The notes: generated by a model not told the origin, from the letters alone. DNA of 8,805 nucleotides from Christensenella sp. UBA6345 (GCA_002437945.1 DJSB01000009.1:50792-59596); one strand, 5' to 3'; positions 1 to 6,034 are shown, counted from the stretch's first letter. Numbers and translations: made by a program.

Positions 1-1
1 A

Positions 2-115
2 ACTTGGAATGGGTTTAATAATATTTATGGTGAGGATGTTTGGACAGACGGAGAAAATATTTATTATTCTCATGATGGCAAAAATTATATCTTTGTTATG
101 GACTACAATATTTAA
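2..115 (+). CDS. 3' end of a repeat-containing protein, candidate phage adsorption/minor virion protein (partial)
   Basis: The frame is open from the window edge to TAA at 113-115 and encodes 37 residues. The tail contains WNGFNNIYGEDVW, then WTDGENIYYS and a final NYIFV. This Trp/Gly/Tyr-rich spacing (W-N-G, then V-W-T-D-G, then I-Y-Y-S) looks like one unit of a beta-propeller or Kelch-like repeat protein. The stop overlaps the next start by one base (TAATG), so the gene is probably translationally coupled to the assembly ATPase. In inoviruses the gene just before the pI/Zot gene is often the adsorption protein or a minor coat protein, and a surface-binding repeat protein would fit that place. 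That role is inferred from position; only the C-terminal end is visible. Confidence 0.6.
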   Translation, partial: TWNGFNNIYGEDVWTDGENIYYSHDGKNYIFVMDYNI

Positions 116-933
116 TGATAACGATAATCTTTGCACCACCAAGAACTGGTAAGACCTGTTTTATGACACACTGTCTTAATGTCCAAGCATTTAATAGACA
201 ACGAAACAGACAAATGCAAGTTGAACTTACAAACAAAGTGCAAAACGGCTTTACAAATATAAAGACTATACCTATTCATTGTGTTTCAGCAAATTATGAC
301 TGCAAATTCAAAAAGTTTGGGTATAGTCCAAGATTTAGCCGTAGAATAAACCCATATAGACTAGGCTTTGCAAATAAGTTTGTAAAAACACACTTTAATT
401 TACCTTATGAATGTATCGGGATAACGGAAGCCCAAAAGTATTTGAATAGCCGTATGTCAATGTATTTCCCCGAATGGCAATCAAGGTGGTATGAACAGCA
501 CGGACATAACAATTTGGACATCTTCCTAGACACCCAAAGACCAATGTTAATTGATGTAAACATTCGAGAACTAGCACAGTTTATTGAAATTGTAAAACTT
601 GATATAGATTATGACGAATATGGCAAAGTTAAAAGTTTGACTTGGAAAATAAGAAAAATTGATAACAGTAGCCTATTTGACAGATATATGGCAAGTGGCA
701 AGAAAGATAAAGAGTGCTATACCGAAGAAACTGTAACAGCAAACTACAATGTATTTGAGTGTTATGATAGTCAAAATTGCAAGCCAAAGTTTTATGAAGA
801 TCACTTTGACGAAGACATAGACTACAACGAAAGCAAAGACACGGAAGAAACATTGCAAGGCTATAAACAATACTTACAAGAAATGGACGACGAACTGCCC
901 GAAAACTATTATCAAAGGAGAAAAGCAAGTTGA
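115..933 (+). CDS. Zot/pI-like inovirus assembly ATPase
   Basis: The product is 272 aa and belongs to the Zot (zonular occludens toxin-like) family, equivalent to filamentous phage pI, the inner-membrane ATPase that drives virion extrusion. Residues 7-14 (APPRTGKT) form the Walker A loop. Residues 98-113 (YECIGITEAQKYLNSR) sit where the Walker B and the following Glu-Ala-Gln are expected, but Thr104 replaces the usual Asp. Residues 138-152 (LDTQRPMLIDVNIRE) match the family's TQ...D..IR sensor-like segment. The C-terminal part is acidic. No convincing transmembrane helix is visible, although pI proteins usually have one. The start has no good ribosome site and overlaps the upstream stop by one base, so translation is probably coupled. 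The family assignment is firm. 'Toxin' in the family name does not imply toxicity here. Confidence 0.88.
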   Translation: MITIIFAPPRTGKTCFMTHCLNVQAFNRQRNRQMQVELTNKVQNGFTNIKTIPIHCVSANYDCKFKKFGYSPRFSRRINPYRLGFANKFVKTHFNLPYECIGITEAQKYLNSRMSMYFPEWQSRWYEQHGHNNLDIFLDTQRPMLIDVNIRELAQFIEIVKLDIDYDEYGKVKSLTWKIRKIDNSSLFDRYMASGKKDKECYTEETVTANYNVFECYDSQNCKPKFYEDHFDEDIDYNESKDTEETLQGYKQYLQEMDDELPENYYQRRKAS

Positions 934-1358
934 TAAATTTTAATAAAAACAAACTTATAAACAAAACCCTAGACAAGTATTATGAAACCTTTTCTCACAC
1001 CCTAGACACTGCCGACTATGTTCCAGAAAAGTTTAATAATAAGATACATAAATACATTTACAAAAATATGAAAAAAGCCTTTCGCAAAATAGATAAAGAA
1101 GATTACAAGTATCAGAAAGACTTAAAACAAAAATTAAAACTGAAAACACAAGAAGAAAAAGCAACCGAAGACAAGCCAAAGAACAAACTTGCTTTATTCT
1201 TCAAAAAGTTGTTTTCACGCAAAAAGCGAAGTGAAATTGTCAAGGAAATAGCAGAGAGTGAGCAAAGCGAACGAATAAATAGCGAAAGCGGTTTATGCTC
1301 TGCCCTTGACAAAGGCACAAGCGAACTAAACTCTTGCGACACAAACCCAGAACAATAA
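930..1358 (+). CDS. Lys-rich hypothetical phage protein
   Basis: The product is 142 aa and is not recognised. The start is TTG at 930-932, overlapping the ATPase stop by 4 bases. It is preceded by AAAGGAG at 914-920 with 9 nt spacing, which supports TTG over any internal ATG. Residues 1-100 are strongly basic, with runs such as KQKLKLK and FFKKLFSRKKRSE. The last ~35 residues change character to Ser/Glu/Asn-rich. No membrane segment or signal peptide is evident. Tight coupling to the ATPase suggests a role in assembly or DNA handling, but this is only position. The basic part could bind nucleic acid or the acidic tail of its neighbour. A short hairpin (1351-1365) covers the stop codon. Confidence 0.7.
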   Translation: MINFNKNKLINKTLDKYYETFSHTLDTADYVPEKFNNKIHKYIYKNMKKAFRKIDKEDYKYQKDLKQKLKLKTQEEKATEDKPKNKLALFFKKLFSRKKRSEIVKEIAESEQSERINSESGLCSALDKGTSELNSCDTNPEQ

Positions 1359-1475
1359 CATTGTTTCGGGGTTTGGTTGCCTAACGGCGAGTGATAAACG
1401 GGTCAAGGGACTAGTTCCTTGCGGGTTTGGGCAGAGCCCAAGAAAAGAAAGCAAGTAGTCTAACGATAGCATTTT

Positions 1476-1511
1476 CGCACTGGGGCCAAGGGCTTGCCCG
1501 TGCCCCGTGCG
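1476..1511. repeat. GC-rich hairpin, candidate packaging signal or single-strand origin
   Basis: CGCAC at 1476-1480 and GGGGC at 1482-1486 pair with GCCCC at 1502-1506 and GTGCG at 1507-1511, leaving one bulged T (1481). This gives a 10-bp G+C-rich stem. The interior can fold again (GGG 1490-1492 with CCC 1497-1499). It sits one base before the candidate nicking hairpin. Filamentous phage packaging signals are imperfect hairpins that stay double-stranded in single-stranded DNA, so this is the best candidate in the window. Confidence 0.5.
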
Positions 1512-1512
1512 A

Positions 1513-1544
1513 GAGTGTTACTCTACTTGACAATAGTAACACTC
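1513..1544. other. Candidate double-strand origin (Rep nick hairpin)
   Basis: GAGTGTTACT (1513-1522) and AGTAACACTC (1535-1544) form a perfect 10-bp inverted repeat with a 12-nt loop, CTACTTGACAAT. The loop contains CTTG followed by A. The known nick sites of phiX174 and pC194-type replicons are cut after CTTG, before ATA. Presentation in a hairpin loop immediately upstream of a HUH Rep gene is typical of a rolling-circle origin. The predicted cut is between 1529 and 1530. The structure is seen directly; the function is inferred. Confidence 0.6.
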
Positions 1545-1557
1545 AACGGAATACATT
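1527..1557 (+). promoter_or_regulatory. Candidate rep promoter overlapping the origin hairpin
   Basis: A perfect -35 hexamer TTGACA lies at 1527-1532, inside the loop of the origin hairpin. The -10 is less clear: AATACA (1550-1555, 17-bp spacer) or TACATT (1552-1557, 19-bp spacer). The rep start is about 30 bases further on. Rep binding or nicking here would interfere with transcription, which would give autoregulation. The -35 match could be a by-product of the nick motif. Confidence 0.4.
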
Positions 1558-1586
1558 TTTAATTTAATATAAAAATAGGAGTTTTT

Positions 1587-2573
1587 ATGGAAGATAAAGA
1601 AAAACAAAAAACTGCCTATTACTTGTTCCAAAAAGATAGAATATATAGAGATAAAACATTAACATCACTATACTTTAAGTCGAATAAAGAACAGGTAGAA
1701 AAGAAAAGCCAACCTTACGATATTGACGGCATCAGATATAAACTAGATTTAGAAACTGGCGAAATACTTACTTATAAGAAAAGCGAAGTCCAAAATTCAA
1801 TGGCTTGTTCATTACGAAGAACAAAAATTTTAATGAATATGCTTCTTGAAATGAATGACTTTGATTGGTTTGCTACTCTTACTTTTGATAAAGAAAAGAT
1901 AGACAGAACCAATGACGAACTTGTATATGGTGTTTATGTTAAATACATAAATAACATAAAACATCAATACCCTAGTTTTAGATACTTAACTGTCCTAGAA
2001 AGACACGAAGACGGTTGCATACATTTTCACTTACTTATAGGTGGACTTACAACAAAGCAGTTAGGACTTGTAAACTCTGGAAAAGTTTGTTGTTCTTGGG
2101 CTTACTACAAAAACAAAATAGCAAGCCGTGAGTTCTTTGAGAGAACAAAAAGCGAACACGAACTACAAGACACTGATGGACTGTCCGTATACAATGTAAC
2201 AACATTCCCATATGGACTAACAACAGTAACAAGAATTGCAAGTCGTGAAAGGTGTAACAGTTATGTAAAAAAGTATATTAACAAAGACATAGGAAAATCG
2301 ACAGAGATATTTAAGAAAAGATTTTTCTATTCTAGAAATCTGAATAGACCTGCTGTCCTAGATAGGCTTATAGGTGCAGATTTTGACACACCAAAAAATA
2401 TAAAAGACATTATGTCTAATAACCCACATTTTCAAAATGCTGACTTCACTAACTACAATGAAGAACATAACATTTTGCAATACTGGGAAGACAACAGTGT
2501 CAAAAATTGTATTGATAAAGGTTTCATTCCTTTATCACAAAAAGAAATTGAAGAATTAGGAGATATATTTTAG
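1587..2573 (+). CDS. HUH rolling-circle replication initiator (Rep)
   Basis: The 328-aa protein is a HUH endonuclease that would nick the phage double-strand origin and stay bound to the 5' end through a tyrosine. Motif I is WFATLTFD (94-101). Motif II, the metal-binding HUH, is H146-F-H148 within CIHFHLLIGG. Motif III is YVKKYINK (226-233), with Tyr226 and Tyr230 separated by three residues as in two-tyrosine initiators such as phiX174 gpA. FFYSRNLNRP (246-255) follows, a pattern common in such Reps. There is no helicase domain, so host helicase would be needed. The start is ATG with TAGGAG at 1576-1581, 5 nt away. The candidate origin lies directly upstream, and the stop overlaps the next start by one base. 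Rep identity is firm; the exact subfamily is not settled. Confidence 0.9.
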   Translation: MEDKEKQKTAYYLFQKDRIYRDKTLTSLYFKSNKEQVEKKSQPYDIDGIRYKLDLETGEILTYKKSEVQNSMACSLRRTKILMNMLLEMNDFDWFATLTFDKEKIDRTNDELVYGVYVKYINNIKHQYPSFRYLTVLERHEDGCIHFHLLIGGLTTKQLGLVNSGKVCCSWAYYKNKIASREFFERTKSEHELQDTDGLSVYNVTTFPYGLTTVTRIASRERCNSYVKKYINKDIGKSTEIFKKRFFYSRNLNRPAVLDRLIGADFDTPKNIKDIMSNNPHFQNADFTNYNEEHNILQYWEDNSVKNCIDKGFIPLSQKEIEELGDIF

Positions 2574-3211
2574 TGGAAGAATTTATAAAAAGTGATTTAG
2601 ATTTTGAAGATAATGAATTACATCTTTTAATGCTTGCATTACAAGATTGTTTCGAAGATAATCAAATAAACTTTTGCCAAACTTGTAAAACTATATATGA
2701 TATTTGGAGTTATTGCAAAAAAAGTTATTTCAAAGCAAAAAACAATGAATATTATAATTCATACAAGTTGCTTGCAAAGTTTGGCTTTGATAAAAAAGCA
2801 GTAAATAGATATAAGCAATGTTATGAAAGATTTGTTTTACAAGGTGCAAATGTTTTACTTAATGATTACAAAGACTTTTCACCTAGTAAGTTGTTTGAAT
2901 TGTTAGTTCTATCTTCTGAAACATCAGACGAACTTGTAAAAAAACAATTCATAAAACCAACTATGACAGTTAAACAAATTCGTGAATACATTAAAACATT
3001 AAAAGACGGCTCTGACAAAGCCGAAAAAGTCATTGAAGATACAACAATCAATGAAGACGATATTCCAATGGCTTATGATCCAAAACAAGAATATGAATAT
3101 TCATATTTTGAAACAAAGACAAAAAACCAACTATTGAACATAGTTTGGGAATTGCAAAAAGCATATCAAAAATTAAAATCAAACAAGGAGAAAAAACAAA
3201 AAAATGATTAG
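2573..3211 (+). CDS. Hypothetical protein of the rep operon, possible DNA-binding
   Basis: The product is 212 aa and is not confidently recognised. It starts with GTG at 2573-2575, sharing one base with the rep stop TAG. AGGAG at 2558-2562 lies 10 nt upstream. Residues 64-87 (YKLLAKFGFDKKAVNRYKQCYERF) read like a helix-turn-helix. Residues 99-145 (DFSPSKLFELL, then MTVKQIREYIKTLK) resemble a segment seen in DNA-binding proteins of Bacillota mobile elements; this is a weak match made by eye. Residues 183-205 may form a coiled coil. Ff phages place a single-stranded DNA-binding protein just after the replication gene, but nothing here shows that fold. A role in replication control is only inferred from the operon. 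Confidence 0.65.
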   Translation: MEEFIKSDLDFEDNELHLLMLALQDCFEDNQINFCQTCKTIYDIWSYCKKSYFKAKNNEYYNSYKLLAKFGFDKKAVNRYKQCYERFVLQGANVLLNDYKDFSPSKLFELLVLSSETSDELVKKQFIKPTMTVKQIREYIKTLKDGSDKAEKVIEDTTINEDDIPMAYDPKQEYEYSYFETKTKNQLLNIVWELQKAYQKLKSNKEKKQKND

Positions 3212-3404
3212 AGTTAATACAAATACATTAGATTACATAAAACAACTAGAAAATGAAATAGAATTATTGAAACATAGATTGATAGAAGAAATAAGAAGTT
3301 CCAATAGGCTCATTATGGGCGAAAAAATTAAAAATGAACAATTAGCAAAAGAAAATGCTTTTTTGCGACAACGAAACAGTTATTTAATTTTGCTTACAAA
3401 ATAA
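3204..3404 (+). CDS. Small coiled-coil hypothetical protein
   Basis: The product is 66 aa. The gene overlaps the end of the preceding gene by 8 bases and has AAGGAG at 3185-3190, a rather long 13 nt before the ATG. Almost the whole chain looks helical with heptad-like hydrophobics (LDYIKQLENEIELLKHRL, then KNEQLAKENAFLRQRN), so a dimeric coiled coil or leucine-zipper-like protein is likely. No basic DNA-contact region is obvious before the zipper. It is the last gene before the operon terminator. The function is unknown; it may partner the protein encoded just upstream. Confidence 0.6.
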   Translation: MIRVNTNTLDYIKQLENEIELLKHRLIEEIRSSNRLIMGEKIKNEQLAKENAFLRQRNSYLILLTK

Positions 3405-3431
3405 TTTAATATCAATAATAATTCTCTTTAT

Positions 3432-3463
3432 AAACTAGGTTGTTTAATGACCTAGTTTTTTTT
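3432..3463 (+). terminator. Rho-independent terminator of the rep operon
   Basis: AAACTAGGT (3432-3440) pairs perfectly with ACCTAGTTT (3450-3458) across a 9-nt loop, and the T run continues to 3463 (8 Ts in all). It lies 28 bases after the last rep-operon gene and separates that operon from the transposase. Confidence 0.88.
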
Positions 3464-3474
3464 AGTTGTATAAT
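3447..3474 (+). promoter_or_regulatory. Candidate transposase promoter
   Basis: A perfect -10 TATAAT is at 3469-3474. ATGACC (3447-3452, 4 of 6 matches to TTGACA) lies 16 bp upstream, inside the terminator hairpin. The start codon is about 30 bases downstream. Overlap of promoter and terminator would let the transposase be expressed on its own, separately from replication genes. Confidence 0.5.
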
Positions 3475-3503
3475 AAGACAAAACATACAAAGGAGAATTA
3501 GTT

Positions 3504-4535
3504 ATGAAGAAACGAAGAAATTTAACATTTACACAAAGATTACAAATAGAAACATTAAATAATGCCAAGAAGACTAAAAAAGAGATTGCCCAAATACTTG
3601 GCTTACATCTCTGCACTATTTACAGAGAATTAAAACGGGGTGCTTATGAGCATACCACAAAACAAGACACATTTTGGTATGGTGTCAGAATAAAGAAACA
3701 AATAAAATATTCTGCTCAAATATCACAAGATAGATACGACTTGCTATGCTCTGGTAAAGGCAGACCAATTAAACTTGGTAAAGACTTTGCTTTTGTTAAG
3801 TATATGGAAAAAAGAGTTATAGAAGACAAAATATCTGCTTGTGCAGTTCTTGGCGAGATTAAGTATAAGAATATGCAGTTTGATACAAACATAAGCAAAA
3901 CTACTCTTTATAGATATATTGAAATGGGCTTGTTTCCACATATTAGATTAGAGAAACGAAAGAAAGAATACAAAAAAGTCAAAATAAAACGAGCACCAAA
4001 AGGCACAAGCATTGAAAGACGACCAAAAGAAATTAAACAAAGAAATTCATTCGGACACTGGGAAATGGACTGTGTTTGTGGTAAAACAAAGCCTGTGCTT
4101 CTAGTGTTAAGTGAAAGACTTACACGAAAAGAAATAATTTTCAAAATGGAAAATCAAAAAGCAATTAGTGTTGTTAAGTGCTTAAACATCTTAGAAAGAA
4201 GATTTGGTAAAACTTTCAAAAAAGTTTTTAAGTCAATCACGGTAGATAACGGAAGCGAGTTTGCAGATTTTCACGGCATAGAAAAATCTTCTTATGGACA
4301 TGGCAAACGAACATCTGTCTTCTATTGTCACCCTTACTGTTCTAGTGAAAGGGGCACAAACGAACGACTTAATAGAGAAATACGAAGACTTATACCAAAA
4401 GGCTCTGACATTGGCAAATACACAATACAAGACATACAAAGAGTTGAAGACTGGGTAAATAACTACCCAAGAGAAATTTTTAACTATGCGACTTCTTCTG
4501 AACTCTTTGAGAAACACTTACAAGCAATAGCCTAA
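3504..4535 (+). CDS. IS30-family DDE transposase, probable phage integrase
   Basis: The product is 343 aa, a full length for the IS30 family. Residues 7-46 (LTFTQRLQIETL, then KEIAQILGLHLCTIYRELKRG) form the N-terminal helix-turn-helix that binds element ends. The catalytic core shows Asp189 in HWEMDCV, Asp248 in TVDNGSEF and Glu287 in RGTNERLNREIRRLIPKG, the IS30 DDE signature. The start is ATG with AAAGGAG at 3489-3495, 8 nt away. All catalytic residues are present and the frame is intact, so it is probably active. It has its own promoter and terminator. No clear terminal inverted repeats flank this gene alone, and it sits in line with phage genes. I infer that it moves or integrates the whole phage, as for IS30-type transposases of SpV1-like Spiroplasma phages. 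A separate nested insertion sequence is the alternative. Confidence 0.9.
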   Translation: MKKRRNLTFTQRLQIETLNNAKKTKKEIAQILGLHLCTIYRELKRGAYEHTTKQDTFWYGVRIKKQIKYSAQISQDRYDLLCSGKGRPIKLGKDFAFVKYMEKRVIEDKISACAVLGEIKYKNMQFDTNISKTTLYRYIEMGLFPHIRLEKRKKEYKKVKIKRAPKGTSIERRPKEIKQRNSFGHWEMDCVCGKTKPVLLVLSERLTRKEIIFKMENQKAISVVKCLNILERRFGKTFKKVFKSITVDNGSEFADFHGIEKSSYGHGKRTSVFYCHPYCSSERGTNERLNREIRRLIPKGSDIGKYTIQDIQRVEDWVNNYPREIFNYATSSELFEKHLQAIA

Positions 4536-4559
4536 AAACCAAAATACACCCACTTTTTA

Positions 4560-4585
4560 AGTGTGTTAGATACACACTCTTTTTT
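4560..4585 (+). terminator. Rho-independent terminator of the transposase gene
   Basis: AGTGTGT (4560-4566) pairs with ACACACT (4572-4578) across a 5-nt loop, followed by C and six Ts. It lies 25 bases after the transposase stop. Confidence 0.75.
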
Positions 4586-4622
4586 GCATACCATAAAAAA
4601 GAAAAGTCAAAGAAAACTTGTC

Positions 4623-4650
4623 TATTCATACCCTTGCAAGGGTATGAATA
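4623..4650. repeat. Perfect 28-bp palindrome
   Basis: The left half is TATTCATACCCTTG (4623-4636) and the right half is its exact reverse complement (4637-4650), with no loop. It lies 88 bases after the transposase stop. IS30-family transposases are known to prefer palindromic targets of about 24 bp, so this may be an insertion target or part of a phage end. There is no following T run, so it is not a standard terminator. Confidence 0.7.
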
Positions 4651-4780
4651 TATGGTTACAACAACCATTTTACACAATTCTTTAACTTTTTTTTAAATTT
4701 TTCTATTTTTTTGCTATATTTTCTTGACTTTTCATAAAAACCTTACTAACTAACATTGATTAATTTAACTACCTAAAATG

Positions 4781-4820
4781 ATTAACTTATATAACTAAAT
4801 AAAATTAATTAACTTATATA
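4781..4820. repeat. Pair of 13-bp AT-rich direct repeats
   Basis: ATTAACTTATATA occurs exactly at 4781-4793 and 4808-4820, with a related ATTAATTTA just before at about 4759-4767. The sequence is simple and AT-rich, so chance or slippage is possible. The function is unknown. Confidence 0.4.
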
Positions 4821-4923
4821 TATAATTTGATTAGCCAGTATCACAAAGTTAAATAGCCTTTGAAACTGTATTGTTAACATAAAATTGAATTAAAGTATAC
4901 TAAAAAATAGTTGGTGATTTATA

Positions 4924-4962
4924 CAATAAAAAAAGTCCATCAATGATGGGCTTTTTTTATTG
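4924..4962. terminator. Long bidirectional terminator
   Basis: Bases 4924-4941 pair with 4945-4962 over 18 positions with one T-G wobble and a 3-nt AAT loop. Runs of seven As and seven Ts on the two arms make it work on either strand. It lies 14 bases past the stop of the minus-strand gene and would end its transcript. It would also stop reading from the phage side. Confidence 0.88.
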
Positions 4963-4975
4963 CAAAATATATTTA

Positions 4976-5944
4976 TTAAAATATACTAATATCTACACCT
5001 TGTGTATTACTTATAGTGTGGAATGTTTCTACATAATCTGTAGTTAATTTAGCACTAACGGTAGCATTGTTAGGTTCGTTTCTGATAGAAATGTTAAATG
5101 CTTCTTGGTATTGAATGGTTTTAAAGTTACCATGTTCATCAAAAGTAACTGTAATTTCACAACTTTGATATTGTGCTGGGGCTGTACCATCGTAAAGACC
5201 TTTTATAAGTTTTGCCATTCTAGTAGCCGAATTTTTAACATTAAGTGTTGCTTTACCAATGTAAGTACGGCTTGTAGTATCATATATCATACTGCTACTT
5301 GTTACCGAATTTTTGTTAATAATATGGAAAGTTTCACTTGCGTCCCAACCATATTTTTCTTGCATACCACTATTAGAGATTGTTTCCCATTTTGGATTGT
5401 CTTGACCATGTGCAATTCTTTCTTGGCAGGTAGCACCTTGTTTGTATAGAGATGTCCAGTAGTTTAGTGGCATAGATGTACCAGCGGCAGAAATTGTACC
5501 TTTTACGTTATATGCGAAAAACTTTTGTGTTTTGTTTTTTGCACGTTCATACGAAATAGTAATTGGTTGACTACTTAAATTAACTTTTACTGGTGAAGTA
5601 ACTGAACCAGATATAGTACCAGTACCTGTGGCAGTTGAACGAATGTAAGTTATTTTGTTAAGTTTGTTTTCAGCATAAGAATATACAGAAATAAAATCTG
5701 TAAAGTCTATATCACTTTCAGAAGAACCATTACTACCATTGTTGGCTTGGTTGTTTTTTTGTGTTTGTGAAGCATCGTCAAAAGTACTTTGGTTTTCGTT
5801 TTTACGTTGCTCTTCCATTTGTTTGTCATAGGCTTCGTCCAATTGACGTAACCTTTCATTTTTTATATATACCGAAACGCCAAATATTACACAAAACAAT
5901 ATGGCTGCTACGATCATAATTTTGTTTAATGTTTTACTTGTCAT
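4976..5944 (-). CDS. Membrane-anchored extracytoplasmic protein of unknown function
   Basis: The product is 322 aa and is not recognised. Residues 8-27 (KIMIVAAILFCVIFGVSVYI) form one N-terminal transmembrane anchor. The Cys there does not fit a lipobox, so this is not a clear lipoprotein. A charged stretch (28-50) and a low-complexity Asn/Gln/Ser linker (50-80) follow. Residues 81-322 look like a beta-rich globular domain outside the membrane, with alternating hydrophobic strands such as VKVNLSSQPITISYE and SCEITVTFDEHGNFKTIQY. The start is ATG with AGGAG 6 nt upstream and a strong promoter. It stands alone as a single-gene transcript with its own terminator. It is divergent from the sigma/anti-sigma operon, so it may be a partner or target of that system, but no shared promoter element is visible. 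Confidence 0.75.
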   Translation of the reverse strand: MTSKTLNKIMIVAAILFCVIFGVSVYIKNERLRQLDEAYDKQMEEQRKNENQSTFDDASQTQKNNQANNGSNGSSESDIDFTDFISVYSYAENKLNKITYIRSTATGTGTISGSVTSPVKVNLSSQPITISYERAKNKTQKFFAYNVKGTISAAGTSMPLNYWTSLYKQGATCQERIAHGQDNPKWETISNSGMQEKYGWDASETFHIINKNSVTSSSMIYDTTSRTYIGKATLNVKNSATRMAKLIKGLYDGTAPAQYQSCEITVTFDEHGNFKTIQYQEAFNISIRNEPNNATVSAKLTTDYVETFHTISNTQGVDISIF

Positions 5945-5974
5945 AACTTTCTCCTAATTTTGTTTAACATATTA

Positions 5975-6003
5975 ATTTTACCCTTTATTTTGCTTTATGT
6001 CAA
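5975..6003 (-). promoter_or_regulatory. Strong housekeeping-type promoter for the membrane-anchored protein
   Basis: Read on the minus strand, TTGACA (6003-5998), a 17-bp spacer and TAAAAT (5980-5975) make a near-consensus sigma-A promoter. The start codon is about 30 bases downstream. This suggests steady expression rather than control by the neighbouring ECF sigma factor. Confidence 0.8.
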
Positions 6004-6034
6004 TACCCAATTATAGTTAAATCATTTTATATAT

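Larger units (their letters stand above)
1359..1586. other. Structured GC-rich intergenic region, candidate phage origin and packaging region
   Basis: These 228 bases separate the assembly operon from rep. They are visibly richer in G+C than the surrounding DNA and contain at least four hairpins: 1404-1421 (7 bp, CTAG loop, one G-T pair), 1427-1441 (TTGGGC/GCCCAA), 1476-1511 and 1513-1544. Ff-type filamentous phages place the packaging signal and both strand origins in one structured intergenic region next to the replication gene, and the layout here is the same. No open frame of note is present. Which hairpin does which job is inference. Confidence 0.65.
4586..4923. other. Gene-free AT-rich region, probable phage/host junction
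   Basis: No credible gene is present in about 340 bases. It contains a perfect 28-bp palindrome (4623-4650), a small hairpin ATGGTT/AACCAT (4652-4668), homopolymer T tracts around 4680-4725 and an exact 13-bp direct repeat. Phage-type genes stop before it and host-type genes begin after it, so the right attachment site should lie within it. The exact junction cannot be placed without the left end. Confidence 0.45.

Noticed and set aside
115..933. Zonular occludens toxin activity
   Set aside because: The family name is historical. The visible motifs are those of a phage assembly ATPase, and nothing indicates a toxin domain.
4623..4650. The 28-bp palindrome as a dif-like Xer site (11-6-11 layout)
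   Set aside because: dif sites are not perfect palindromes and I do not see the conserved XerD arm; the element also carries its own transposase.
3432..4668. Terminal inverted repeats for a stand-alone IS30 element around the transposase
   Set aside because: Only a 7-bp GGTTGTT match was found between the two flanks, within hairpins that have other explanations. This is not enough to call element ends.
5105..5449. Open frame on the plus strand inside the membrane-anchored protein gene
   Set aside because: It is antisense to a gene with clear promoter, ribosome site and terminator, and has no start signals of its own.
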